Shown here piece after piece: positions 26,541 through 35,292 of a stretch of 64,000 nucleotides of DNA. The first letter of the stretch is position 1; each line of letters opens with the position of its first letter. The stretch is taken from positions 38,251 through 102,250 of the forward strand of contig CAYRQP010000009.1 of NCBI GenBank assembly GCA_964426545.1. The letters are read 5' to 3'. The stretch is from CAYRQP01 sp964426545 (lineage in GTDB: Bacteria > Fermentibacterota > Fermentibacteria > Fermentibacterales > JCC-6). The notes beneath the pieces are model-generated. The model searched no databases. It was given only the letters and a program-made list of their open reading frames with translations, and was not told where the DNA came from. The translations under genes were made by a program, and so were the position numbers.

Positions 26541-27752
26541 ATCTTATTTTATAAAAGAACAATATATCTTGATAGGATCAAGCCGTTTGTAGGTGCCCCG
26601 CTGCTCAAGGTAATTACCGGCATGCGTCGGGTAGGGAAGAGTGTATTTCTTCGTCAGGTTGCCGAACTGGTTGAATCAACTAATCCATCTGCTAAAACTG
26701 TGTTTGTCAATATGGAACTGCTGGAAAACAGGAAATACAGAGATGGACAAGTGCTTCACGACCTTGTAACTGAAAAGAAAAGTGAAGTAACACTGTTTAT
26801 TGATGAGATTCAGGAGATCGAATCCTGGGAAGCAGTGATTGCATCATTGCTTGCACGAGATGGAATAGATATTTACCTTACCGGTTCGAATGCAGGAGTG
26901 TTTACATCAGAAATAGCGACGAAGATATCAGGCAGATATGTTCAGATTCATCTTCATCCACTTGGATTGTCCGAGTTCATCGAGTTCAGAGCAGATGATG
27001 CAGAATCGTTGGATAATGAATTCAGTAAGTTTCTGAGATTTGGCGGAATGCCTGCACTGCACTCGATGGAACTCAGTATTGAAGTAGCTTACCAATATTT
27101 GTCTTCAGTATTCGATACAGTAATGCTGAATGATGTGATTTCACGGAATAACGTAAGAAACATACCGCTTCTTGAATCCCTGTTTGCATTTCTTGCAGAT
27201 AACATTGGTTCATTGTACTCGGCAAAGAAGATCGCAGACTACCTAAAATTGCTTGGAAGAAGTACTTCCGTAAATACAGTAGTTGATTATTTACGTTATC
27301 TGAGAGAAGCTTACGCGATACACCATGTGAACAGGTATGATATCAGGGGTAAAAGAAAACTGGAGTATACCGGAAAGGCTTTCCTGACGGATCTTGCCTT
27401 TAGACATGCAATCTATGGATATAGAGACGGAGATATACCGGGTTTTCTCGAGAACATCGTTCTCATGGAATTACTCAGGCGAGGATACTCTGTGGATGTT
27501 GGTAGTATCGAAACGAAGGAAGTCGATTTCGTTGCGAGACGAAACGATGAAGTAAATTATGTGCAGGTTGCTTACCTGCTTGCTTCGGAGAAAACAATCG
27601 AAAGGGAATTTTCAGTTCTTGAGAGAATCAGCGATAACCACCCGAAGATAGTTCTTTCGATGGACAGGGATTTCCCGTCGAGAAACGGCATCAAACAGAT
27701 GTATATTCCTGAGTTTCTAACGGGGGGCACTCCTCCTTCTGTAGGGACATGA
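26541..27752 (+). CDS. AAA_14/DUF4143 ATPase with apparent ATC start
   Basis: About 403 residues when read from ATC 26541. Family proteins begin with a short YKRxIYLDRIKPFV-type segment before the P-loop; here it is encoded upstream of the first ATG (26622), which would fall inside Walker A (TGMRRVGKS). No ATG, GTG or TTG occurs in frame between the strong AGGAGG at 26530-26535 and 26622, so ATC 26541, 5 bases from it, is the best start. Walker B is TLFIDEIQ; the C-terminal DUF4143 nuclease-like region includes NIVLMELLRRGYSVDVG and KEVDFVAR. The last residues (GGTPPSVGT) are encoded by repeat sequence. DNA-related role unknown. Confidence 0.75.
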   Translation: MLFYKRTIYLDRIKPFVGAPLLKVITGMRRVGKSVFLRQVAELVESTNPSAKTVFVNMELLENRKYRDGQVLHDLVTEKKSEVTLFIDEIQEIESWEAVIASLLARDGIDIYLTGSNAGVFTSEIATKISGRYVQIHLHPLGLSEFIEFRADDAESLDNEFSKFLRFGGMPALHSMELSIEVAYQYLSSVFDTVMLNDVISRNNVRNIPLLESLFAFLADNIGSLYSAKKIADYLKLLGRSTSVNTVVDYLRYLREAYAIHHVNRYDIRGKRKLEYTGKAFLTDLAFRHAIYGYRDGDIPGFLENIVLMELLRRGYSVDVGSIETKEVDFVARRNDEVNYVQVAYLLASEKTIEREFSVLERISDNHPKIVLSMDRDFPSRNGIKQMYIPEFLTGGTPPSVGT

Positions 27753-27766
27753 TTTCTTCGTGTCCC
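27744..27766. repeat. 23-base palindrome GGGACATGAT...GTGTCCC
   Basis: The reverse complement of the 15200-15222 palindrome with one difference. It contains the stop codon (27750-27752) of the ATPase gene, so the insertion probably defined that gene's present 3' end. Confidence 0.75.
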
Positions 27767-27804
27767 GTTAGAGCCGGTACTTGAATAAATGGTAGGTGCT
27801 AATA

Positions 27805-27835
27805 GGGGACACTCCTCCTTCGGAGGAATGTCCCC
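27805..27835. repeat. Strong hairpin GGGGACA..TCCTCC-TTCG-GGAGGA..TGTCCCC
   Basis: Near-perfect 14-base stem with a stable TTCG tetraloop, between the ATPase and the PNP-like gene. Its arms share GGGGAC and the CTCCTCC block with the hairpins at 51.6 and 52.3 kb. It may double as a terminator because GTCTTGAT follows. Confidence 0.75.
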
Positions 27836-27838
27836 GTC

Positions 27839-27867
27839 TTGATATAATGATGACAATATAGTATAAG
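27839..27867 (+). promoter_or_regulatory. Promoter TTGATA-N17-TATAAG
   Basis: -35 TTGATA at 27839-27844, exact 17-base spacer, -10 TATAAG at 27862-27867. Expected start is about 23 bases before ATG 27897 with AAGGAG in between. It would drive the PNP-like gene, ileS and the long downstream operon. Confidence 0.6.
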
Positions 27868-27896
27868 TACATGCTCATATATAGGTAAGGAGAAGC

Positions 27897-28442
27897 ATGC
27901 TGATTATCATCCCGTCAGAATGGAAATGTGACCTTCCGGATGACATTCCGGTGGTTAAGCGCACTAAAGACAGAGATGCAATAATGGATATCCGGGGAGC
28001 CTTGATGGAAGGGGAAAAGCTCTTCCTGATAGGGGCAGACGGTGCAGCTGAAGAGAACGGATGGCTTGCAGCAACCGATCACGTGTCTCTCTTTATGGAC
28101 AGTCCGCTAATAGGTAAGAACATAGATGAACTTGGCCCGCGTTTTCCGTCCCTGATCGGACTTCATCTTGCTCCGGACGGGACATGGGGGAAAGGCGTTG
28201 TCGGCAGAGTCCCAAACTGGAAATTAGCGACACCTGCAGAACTGGAACTCCTGAAAGTGGAAGCACTTGTTACAGACGGGGTCGATGAGGCTGAGATTGC
28301 GGGACACGCAGGTGCGAAAGTGTTTCTTCTTGTCAGAATTCATGGATGGGGAACATCCAATGAAGAAGATCCGCCGCTGCAGAAGGCAGTAGAAGTTTTA
28401 ACAGAGGAGTCTAGAAAACTCGAAAAAGGAGGTGAGAAGTGA
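27897..28442 (+). CDS. Purine nucleoside phosphorylase-fold protein, probably non-catalytic
   Basis: 181 residues. TDHVSLF (60-66), SPLIGKNIDELGPRFPSL (69-86) and GVVGRVPNW...ATPAELELLKVEALVTDGVDEAEIAGHAGAKVFLL (100-145) align with trimeric PNP/MTAP blocks (DHINL.G.NPLIGPN..RFG.RFP; GPSFET.AE...GADAVGMSTVPE...AGLRV). Family enzymes are ~270 residues; the N-terminal phosphate-binding half is missing, PSFET is PNWKL and the base-binding Asn is lost. I read it as a PNP-derived pseudoenzyme. Shine-Dalgarno AAGGAG precedes ATG 27897. Its TGA overlaps the ileS ATG, so the two are coupled. Function unknown. Confidence 0.6.
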   Translation: MLIIIPSEWKCDLPDDIPVVKRTKDRDAIMDIRGALMEGEKLFLIGADGAAEENGWLAATDHVSLFMDSPLIGKNIDELGPRFPSLIGLHLAPDGTWGKGVVGRVPNWKLATPAELELLKVEALVTDGVDEAEIAGHAGAKVFLLVRIHGWGTSNEEDPPLQKAVEVLTEESRKLEKGGEK

Positions 28443-31216
28443 TGAATTACAAAGACACAATACGTCTTCCATATACTGATTTCTCTATGAAGGGAAACCT
28501 TATTAAGAAAGAGCCTGAAACCCTGATGAGATGGGAAGAAGAAGACCTTTATGGCAAAATTAGAGATGCACGCAGGGATTCTCCAAAGTACATTCTTCAC
28601 GATGGGCCTCCGTATGCCAACGGACATGTTCATCTCGGAACCGCCCTAAACAAGATATTGAAGGACTTTATAGTAAAATCATACACAATGATGGGATATG
28701 ATTCTCCGTATGTACCCGGATGGGACTGCCACGGAATGCCTATCGAGCATAAAGTGATGGGTGACCGGCCGGATGGAGGGAAGAGCCTTTCGAGGGAAGA
28801 AATCAGGCGGAAATGCCGTGCCTATGCCCTGGAATATGTAGGAGTACAGAGAGAAGAATTCAAGCGTCTCGGTGTATTTGGAGAATGGGATAAACCCTAT
28901 CTTACGATGAACTACGATTACGAGTCAGGCATTGTACGTGCTTTCGGCAGGATGGTCGAAGACGGTTATGTCTACCAGGGACTCCGCCCAATTCATTGGT
29001 GCATGGGGTGCAAAACAGCACTTGCAGAGGCTGAAGTTGAATATGCAGACCATAAGTCACCGTCCATCTATGTAGCATTCGAGCAGAATGAACCGGAAAA
29101 GTGGCAGGCGAAAGGTGTGCCTGCCGGCACTAGGGTTGTAATCTGGACAACAACTCCCTGGACATTACCTGCAAACCTTGCAGTTGCACTGAATCCGCGT
29201 GAAAAGTATGTAGTCGTCGAATCAGACGGCAACCGCTATCTTGTAGCTCAAAAAAGAGCCGAAACGTTCATGTCGGATGCCGGTATCGACAGACATATTC
29301 TTATGGAACCTGTGATAATGGGTAGTGAACTGGAAATGCTTACACTCAGGCATCCTGTCTTGCAGGATAAAACATCCCTGATGATAATCGCAGAGCATGT
29401 AACGATGGATGACGGCACAGGCTGTGTTCATACAGCTCCGGGTCATGGTGCAGATGACTTTGCAGTGGGTAAACAGTATGGTCTTGAAATATTCAACCTG
29501 GTACTCGAAGACGGAGTGTTTTCAGATGAAGCCGGCAGGTATGCCGGTGAATACGTATTCACGGCGAACCCAATCATTGTAGAGGATCTGACAGAATCCG
29601 GTCATCTGATCTCTTCGAAGTCAGTCAAACACAGTTACCCGCATTGCTGGCGCTGCAAAAGACCGTTGATCTTCAGGGCCACGCGTCAGTTCTTCCTGAA
29701 TCTCGGACACCGGAATCTGAAAAGAAGAGTACTCGAAAAGGTAGATGAGACCAACTGGCACCCTGCCTGGGGTTATGAACGGATGAAGAACATGATGGAG
29801 GTCCGCCCTGACTGGTGCCTGTCAAGGCAGCGTTCCTGGGGAGTGGCACTTCCCGTATTTACCTGTGATGACTGCTCGTTCCCGGTGCTGGACCACGAAG
29901 TAATCGACAAGGTGGCTGATCTCGTTCTCGAAAAGGGGTCGGATATCTGGTTCGAACTTACCCCGGCAGATGCCTTTACCCTCGCCGGGAAGAAAGCTGA
30001 GTGTCCTTCCTGCTCGAGTCCGGATATCTCGAGAGTAGATGACATACTCGATGTGTGGTTCGACAGCTCTCTCAGTCACTACAATGTCTTGACTGAAGCA
30101 CACGGACTCTCGCGTCCGGCGGCTGTTTATCTCGAAGCAACGGACCAGCACCGCGGATGGTTTGGTGTAAGCATGATCACAAGTGAAGTGCTTGGCTTAT
30201 CACGGCCTGCCGATAACATCATCACCCACGGTCTTATCCAGGATAAGCAGGGAAGAAAGATGTCGAAGTCGCTTGGTAATGTAATGTCCCCGCTTAAAAT
30301 AACCGAAAGACAGGGAGCAGATATCCTCCGTCTTTGGTTTGCCGGTGTGGATTATACTACAGATTTCAGGGCGGATATGTCGAAACTTGATGATGCACGG
30401 GAAGCATACAGAAAGCTTCGCAATACAATTAGATTCATGCTCGGTAATCTCAAAGACTTTGAAGAATTCAGTTTCAATCCGTCAGAATTGACTGGCTTCG
30501 AACGCTATATATATCTGCGCTTCAGAGAGCTCTGCCGGTACTGTGTGTCTGAATACAGGAATTTCGAATTCCACAGGGTGTTCAGAAAACTCCGGAATTT
30601 TGCGGTCATTGACCTGTCAGGACAATATCTCGATATGAGAAAAGACCGCCTGTACTGCGATGAAGCAGAGCGTAATGAAAGAACACAGACACGAATGATG
30701 CTTGCGTTGATGGTCCGGGAACTGATAAAACTACTGGCACCTTTCATGCCGTTTACTGCGGAAGAAGCATGGCTGTCACTTCCTGAGTCGCTTCGGGATA
30801 CAGAATCTGTTCATCTGACACTCTTTGATGACGCGTTGACAGAAAAATTGACATCAGACGAAGAATCCGAACTCGAAGCATGGGCTCCTTATCTCGATGT
30901 AAGAAGCAAAGTTCTCAAGGAATTGGAAGAAGCCAGGGCTGCCTGCTTGATTGGCGGCGGTCTCGATGCAGCGGTAAAACTGACAGTTCCCGAAGGGATG
31001 GAAACATCTGCAAACGGAGAAAACTGGGAGGATTTCCTTATTGTCTCACAGGTTGATATCAAGACAGGTGATGAGATTACAGCCGAAGTTTCGAAAACGG
31101 AGGGTATCAAGTGTACCCGATGCTGGAAGACCCTTCCTGATGTAGGAACTCTGAATCCGGCAGATCTTTGCGGAAGATGTGCAGAAGTGGTAAAAGGACT
31201 GAACATTGAGAACTGA
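28442..31216 (+). CDS. ileS: Isoleucyl-tRNA synthetase
   Basis: 924-residue class I synthetase charging tRNA-Ile. HIGH-type motif is PPYANGHVHLGTALNK, KMSKS is GRKMSKSLGN, and the CP1 editing domain contains WTTTPWTLPAN and GTGCVHTAPGHGADDF. The C-terminal zinc finger is KCTRCWK...CGRCAEVV. AAGGAGGTGA lies upstream; ATG 28442 (9 bases) is chosen, though GTG 28439 (6 bases) is possible. It overlaps the upstream PNP-like gene and lspA downstream. Confidence 0.97.
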   Translation: MNYKDTIRLPYTDFSMKGNLIKKEPETLMRWEEEDLYGKIRDARRDSPKYILHDGPPYANGHVHLGTALNKILKDFIVKSYTMMGYDSPYVPGWDCHGMPIEHKVMGDRPDGGKSLSREEIRRKCRAYALEYVGVQREEFKRLGVFGEWDKPYLTMNYDYESGIVRAFGRMVEDGYVYQGLRPIHWCMGCKTALAEAEVEYADHKSPSIYVAFEQNEPEKWQAKGVPAGTRVVIWTTTPWTLPANLAVALNPREKYVVVESDGNRYLVAQKRAETFMSDAGIDRHILMEPVIMGSELEMLTLRHPVLQDKTSLMIIAEHVTMDDGTGCVHTAPGHGADDFAVGKQYGLEIFNLVLEDGVFSDEAGRYAGEYVFTANPIIVEDLTESGHLISSKSVKHSYPHCWRCKRPLIFRATRQFFLNLGHRNLKRRVLEKVDETNWHPAWGYERMKNMMEVRPDWCLSRQRSWGVALPVFTCDDCSFPVLDHEVIDKVADLVLEKGSDIWFELTPADAFTLAGKKAECPSCSSPDISRVDDILDVWFDSSLSHYNVLTEAHGLSRPAAVYLEATDQHRGWFGVSMITSEVLGLSRPADNIITHGLIQDKQGRKMSKSLGNVMSPLKITERQGADILRLWFAGVDYTTDFRADMSKLDDAREAYRKLRNTIRFMLGNLKDFEEFSFNPSELTGFERYIYLRFRELCRYCVSEYRNFEFHRVFRKLRNFAVIDLSGQYLDMRKDRLYCDEAERNERTQTRMMLALMVRELIKLLAPFMPFTAEEAWLSLPESLRDTESVHLTLFDDALTEKLTSDEESELEAWAPYLDVRSKVLKELEEARAACLIGGGLDAAVKLTVPEGMETSANGENWEDFLIVSQVDIKTGDEITAEVSKTEGIKCTRCWKTLPDVGTLNPADLCGRCAEVVKGLNIEN

Positions 31217-31700
31217 TAATAAGAAACGCCTGTATGCATATATCTATGCAGTTATCGTCATAGCTGCCGATCAGATTACAAAATTACTTACCCGCATGAA
31301 TCTCGAAATTCACAGACCGGTTGAAATAATCGGTGATTATCTGAGATTTACTTTTGCCTGGAATGAGGGAGCGGCCTTCAGTCTCTCCTGGGGCGGACCG
31401 TGGGTACTTGGTATTTTTACCGGCATTGCAGTGATTGTCCTTACAGTCTATATCCGAAGATGTGGGAACTACAATCAAATGACATTCATCGCCTTCGGGC
31501 TTGTTCTTGGAGGGGCTCTCGGTAATCTGATAGACAGATGCATTTTCGGTAAAGTCGTGGACTTCATCGATATTGGAGTTACGGGCAGGAGGTGGCCAAC
31601 ATTCAATGTTGCCGATATAGCGATTTCGATAGGCGGAATCCTGTTGCTTGTTACCTTTATGCGTGACAGAGGAAAGGAGACTGGGAATGCTCCCGAATAA
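31206..31700 (+). CDS. lspA: Lipoprotein signal peptidase (signal peptidase II)
   Basis: 164-residue membrane aspartic protease with four transmembrane helices that cleaves signal peptides of diacylglyceryl-prolipoproteins. Motifs AADQITKLL, GALGNLIDR and FNVADIAISIG supply the two catalytic Asp. The start is TTG 31206, supported by AAAAGGA 7 bases upstream; no ATG or GTG exists before the first helix. It overlaps the end of ileS by 11 bases; the ileS-lspA pairing is common in bacteria. Confidence 0.95.
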   Translation: MRTDNKKRLYAYIYAVIVIAADQITKLLTRMNLEIHRPVEIIGDYLRFTFAWNEGAAFSLSWGGPWVLGIFTGIAVIVLTVYIRRCGNYNQMTFIAFGLVLGGALGNLIDRCIFGKVVDFIDIGVTGRRWPTFNVADIAISIGGILLLVTFMRDRGKETGNAPE

Positions 31701-32640
31701 GAACAGGTCGAGAATTCTCATTGCTATAGGCGGAAATTCTCTCATATCCCCTGAGACAAAAAACGGTAATCTCGATACTCACGAACTTGCCCGTGAAGTG
31801 TGTCAGGAAATAGCCACTATAGCGCAATTTCACGGGGGTGTCGTAATCACGCACGGCAACGGCCCGCAGGTGGGATATGAACTTCTGCGCAATACGCTTG
31901 CCGAAAAGAACATTCCACCCGACGGGCTCGATGTAAATGTCGCATCCACGCAGGGAATCATCGGTTACTATCTTCAGCAGGTTCTTGGTGATGTGCTTGA
32001 AGAGCGCGGTGTTGATATTCCTGTAGTCAGTCTTATTACACAATCACTTATCGATCAGGGTGATCCGGCTTTCGGTAATCCCACAAAACCGGTCGGTTCT
32101 TTCTATACTAAAGAAGAAGCTGACAGGATTATAGAGAAATACAACTGGATAATGAAAGAGGATTCCGGAAGGGGATGGAGGAGGGTTGTTTCATCTCCAA
32201 AACCGCGGAAAATTCTTGAATTACCTTCAATCCGGGCACTTGTAACAGTAGGACAAATAGTTATCTGCTGTGGTGGCGGTGGAGTACCGGTCGTTCGCGA
32301 TGGTTACGAAGTACGAGGTGTAGCTGCGGTTGTAGACAAAGATCATGCAAGCGCACTGCTTGCTACGAAACTTGAAGTTGACACATTCATTGTATCCACT
32401 TCCGTCCCCGAAGTGTATATCAATTTCGGCAAGTCTAATCAAAAACCACTCCGAAACGTGACTTTGAAAGAGATGGAACACTACTATAACGACGATCAGT
32501 TTGCTCCGGGATCCATGCGACCTAAAGTACGGGCATCCATAGGATTCCTCAACCACGGCGGTACATGCGTTATCATTACCGCTCCGGGACACATCCTCGA
32601 AGCTCTCGAAGGAAAGACCGGAACAACGATTACGAAGTAA
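31687..32640 (+). CDS. arcC: Carbamate kinase
   Basis: 317 residues from ATG 31687 (GGAG 7 bases upstream), overlapping lspA by 14 bases. Amino-acid kinase fold with LIAIGGNSLI, VITHGNGPQVGYEL, ICCGGGGVPVV, the AVVDKDHASALLA segment and MRPKVRASIGFLNHGG. It makes ATP from carbamoyl phosphate in arginine, citrulline or purine-derived fermentation. No arginine deiminase or ornithine transcarbamoylase is in the window. Confidence 0.93.
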   Translation: MLPNKNRSRILIAIGGNSLISPETKNGNLDTHELAREVCQEIATIAQFHGGVVITHGNGPQVGYELLRNTLAEKNIPPDGLDVNVASTQGIIGYYLQQVLGDVLEERGVDIPVVSLITQSLIDQGDPAFGNPTKPVGSFYTKEEADRIIEKYNWIMKEDSGRGWRRVVSSPKPRKILELPSIRALVTVGQIVICCGGGGVPVVRDGYEVRGVAAVVDKDHASALLATKLEVDTFIVSTSVPEVYINFGKSNQKPLRNVTLKEMEHYYNDDQFAPGSMRPKVRASIGFLNHGGTCVIITAPGHILEALEGKTGTTITK

Positions 32641-32653
32641 ACAAAAAATAACC

Positions 32654-32682
32654 TTGACTTATCAATATATTAAATGTATTGA
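32654..32682 (+). promoter_or_regulatory. Candidate tRNA-Val promoter
   Basis: TTGACT at 32654-32659, 17-base spacer, TATTGA at 32677-32682, about 26 bases before the tRNA. An inverted repeat (ATCAATA / TATTGAT) lies across the spacer and -10. Confidence 0.35.
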
Positions 32683-32707
32683 TTATTCCGCTGAAGTAGT
32701 GTTCGGT

Positions 32708-32784
32708 GGGCGATTAGCTCAGTTGGCTAGAGTACTTGCTTGACATGCAAGGGGTCACTGGTTCAAATCCAGTATCGCCCACCA
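32708..32784 (+). tRNA. tRNA-Val (GAC anticodon)
   Basis: Full cloverleaf of 77 bases. Acceptor GGGCGAT pairs with ATCGCCC, discriminator A and an encoded CCA follow. The D arm is AGCTCAGTTGGCTAGAGT, the anticodon stem CTTGC/GCAAG encloses loop TTGACAT with anticodon GAC, and the T arm is ACTGG-TTCAAAT-CCAGT. The thrS start lies 27 bases downstream. Confidence 0.97.
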
Positions 32785-32811
32785 TTTATATCTGTTTATG
32801 AAGGGGTTTTT

Positions 32812-34740
32812 GTGCAGATTCGTTTTCCTGACGGAAATACAAAAGAATTCGATGCTGGAACAACCGGTCTGGATGTGGCTGAATCTATATCAGCAGGTCT
32901 GGCACGGATGGCGTTTGCAGTGCGTTTCAATGGTGAATTGTTGGATTTGCGAGGTGTCCTTCCGAGGGACGGGGATATAGCGATAATTACATACAGGGAT
33001 GAAGAGGGAAGAGATATTCTAAGGCATAGCTGTTCTCATCTTCTCGCATCCGCTGTTCAGAAGGTATTCCCCGGGACTAAGTTCGGCATTGGACCGTCGA
33101 TTGAGAATGGTTTTTACTACGATATGGAAATCCCCGGATTTACAGGGGATGCGGCATTCGAGAAGATTGCCGCCGAGATGAAACGGCAGGTCAGGGAGAA
33201 TATTTCCTTTGTGCGAAAAGAGATGGAATTCAGCGAAGCACTGGAACTGTTCCGCTCGAAGGGTGAAATATATAAAGTCGAACTTATCGAAGAACTGCGG
33301 GATGCAGGGGAGAAGATAAGCCTTTATGAGCTTGGCGATTTTGTCGACTTGTGCCGTGGACCGCATGTGCCAGATACAGGCTTTCTGAAGTATTTTAAAT
33401 TATTGAGTGTTGCAGGTGCATACTGGCGCGGTGACGAAAAGAACAAAATGCTCACCCGCCTATACGGCACCGTATTCGATAAAAGTAAGAACCTGAGCGA
33501 TCACCTGGAAATGCTCGAAGAAGCGAAGAAAAGAGACCACAGGAAACTCGGACCCGAACTCGGTCTTTTTATGATAGGTGGCGAAGGGGGACCAGGGCTT
33601 ACATACTGGCTGCCGAGTGGTACCATCCTTCGCGAAGAACTTGAAAATCTGTGGAAAGACGCACATAAGCGAGCCGGATACCAATTGGTTAATACACCCC
33701 ATATAGCGCCGGTAGATCTGTGGAAGACATCAGGACACTATTCCTACTACAGGGACAACATGTATTTTCTGGATGTCGATAAGGGTGAATATGCTTTGAA
33801 GCCCATGAACTGCCCGGGTCACATCATCATCTACAAACACAGGAAACGGTCTTATCGGGAACTTCCAATGAGACTTGCTGAACTGGGCATAGTTTACAGG
33901 CATGAGAAGAGCGGCGTACTTCACGGGCTCATGCGTGTGCGGGGCTTTACTGTCGATGACGGGCATATCTTCTGCACGGAAGAACAAATAGTTAAAGAGA
34001 TTCAGGATGTCGTGAAGTTTGCACTGTACTTCCTGAAGATATTCGATTTCGGATATGAATTAGAACTGTCTTTGATGGACCCCTGCGACCCTGACCACTA
34101 TGCCGGAGAGCCATCCGCATGGGCATCTGTCGAACCCGCACTTGCCGAAGCCCTCGATGAAATGGGAGAAGAATACAAAACCGTCATCGGTGAAGCCGCA
34201 TTCTACGGCCCCAAGATAGATATTAAGCTCAAAGATGCCCTCGGACGCTTGTGGCAGGGACCGACAATTCAGTTCGATTTCAACATTCCCGGCCGCTTCG
34301 ACCTTACTTATGTCGGGGAGGACGGAGAAGACCACCGGGTGTTCATGGTTCACCGTGCGCTGTTTGGTTCAGTGGAACGATTTGTCGGAAATCTGATAGA
34401 ACATTATGCAGGTAATTTTCCGGGGTGGTTATCACCTCTCCAAGCGATTATTTTACCTATTACGTTTTTTGAGCACGAAACTGCCGAAAGAGTCGCTGAA
34501 GAACTTGTAGATGTGGGGATTCGCTGTCGATTCGACGACAGGAGCGAGACCATCGGATACAAGATTCGGGATGCGGAAACAATGAAAGTTCCGTTCATGC
34601 TGGTTATCGGTAAGCGTGAAGCGGAGAGTGGTGAAGTGTCTCTTCGGGTGCATTCCGAGGGTGACAGGGGTGCTATGAAATTGGAAGAAGCAATAAATAT
34701 TATAGATGCTGCCTGCCGGCGGCCGGAATTACCTGAATAG
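32812..34740 (+). CDS. thrS: Threonyl-tRNA synthetase
   Basis: 642 residues from GTG 32812 (AAGGGG 5 bases upstream); longer readings start inside the tRNA. Domains in order: TGS (~1-62), N2 editing domain with the HxxxH motif HSCSHLL and later FVDLCRGPHV, class II catalytic core with MNCPGHIIIYK (zinc Cys), RLAELGIVYRHE, and VMVHRALFGSVERF, then the anticodon-binding domain. It is followed after 11 bases by infC, a widespread thrS-infC-rpmI-rplT order. Confidence 0.97.
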   Translation: MQIRFPDGNTKEFDAGTTGLDVAESISAGLARMAFAVRFNGELLDLRGVLPRDGDIAIITYRDEEGRDILRHSCSHLLASAVQKVFPGTKFGIGPSIENGFYYDMEIPGFTGDAAFEKIAAEMKRQVRENISFVRKEMEFSEALELFRSKGEIYKVELIEELRDAGEKISLYELGDFVDLCRGPHVPDTGFLKYFKLLSVAGAYWRGDEKNKMLTRLYGTVFDKSKNLSDHLEMLEEAKKRDHRKLGPELGLFMIGGEGGPGLTYWLPSGTILREELENLWKDAHKRAGYQLVNTPHIAPVDLWKTSGHYSYYRDNMYFLDVDKGEYALKPMNCPGHIIIYKHRKRSYRELPMRLAELGIVYRHEKSGVLHGLMRVRGFTVDDGHIFCTEEQIVKEIQDVVKFALYFLKIFDFGYELELSLMDPCDPDHYAGEPSAWASVEPALAEALDEMGEEYKTVIGEAAFYGPKIDIKLKDALGRLWQGPTIQFDFNIPGRFDLTYVGEDGEDHRVFMVHRALFGSVERFVGNLIEHYAGNFPGWLSPLQAIILPITFFEHETAERVAEELVDVGIRCRFDDRSETIGYKIRDAETMKVPFMLVIGKREAESGEVSLRVHSEGDRGAMKLEEAINIIDAACRRPELPE

Positions 34741-34751
34741 GAGGGTTCTCG

Positions 34752-35279
34752 ATCGGAAAGAAGAAATCTAAAAATAGAGTCAATGGTGAGATAACTTGTT
34801 CGATGGTTCGTCTGCTGGACGAAAACGGTGATTATGTAGGTGAGATTGATACTGCCCGGGCTATAGAGATGGCCGCGGAAGCGGGTCTCGACCTTGTAGA
34901 GATATCCCCAAACGCAAATCCACCGGTTGCAAGCATTGTTGACTATGGGAAATTCCGGTATCGTCAGGACAGAAAATCAAGAAAAGAGAGACAGAAGCAG
35001 CATACAGGAGGATTGAAGGAGGTCAAGTTCTCGCCGAATATCGAAGAGCATGACTATAATTTCAAGATGAAGCATGCTGCCGAGTTCCTCGAAGCAAGAC
35101 ATAAGGTAAAAGCAACCGTGGTTTTTCGCGGTAGGCAAATGTCCTATAAGGAGCAGGGAATAATAGTATTGGAGCGGTTGGCTGAAGATCTGAAAGAATT
35201 CGGCCGGATGGAAAACAAGCCCGTTATGGAGGGCAGACAGATGACAGTGGTATTTTCTCCATTGAAGGAGAAAGGATAA
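34752..35279 (+). CDS. infC: Translation initiation factor IF-3, ATC start codon
   Basis: 175 residues when read from ATC 34752, which sits 7 bases after TAGGAGG. This restores the conserved IF3 N terminus KKKSKNRVNGEI...MVRLLDENGDYVGE; starting at the first ATG (34803) would delete it. The C-terminal domain has KEVKFSPNIEEHDYNFKMKHA and VVFRGRQMSYKEQG. IF3 rejects non-AUG starts, and a rare start (AUU in E. coli, AUC in some others) gives negative autoregulation. The rpmI and rplT genes follow within 20 bases of each other. Confidence 0.93.
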   Translation: MGKKKSKNRVNGEITCSMVRLLDENGDYVGEIDTARAIEMAAEAGLDLVEISPNANPPVASIVDYGKFRYRQDRKSRKERQKQHTGGLKEVKFSPNIEEHDYNFKMKHAAEFLEARHKVKATVVFRGRQMSYKEQGIIVLERLAEDLKEFGRMENKPVMEGRQMTVVFSPLKEKG

Positions 35280-35292
35280 CAGGAGCGAATAG

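Noticed and set aside
32740..32811. Longer thrS beginning inside tRNA-Val
   Set aside because: The frame is open by chance through the tRNA; GTG 32812 has a Shine-Dalgarno and starts exactly at the TGS domain.
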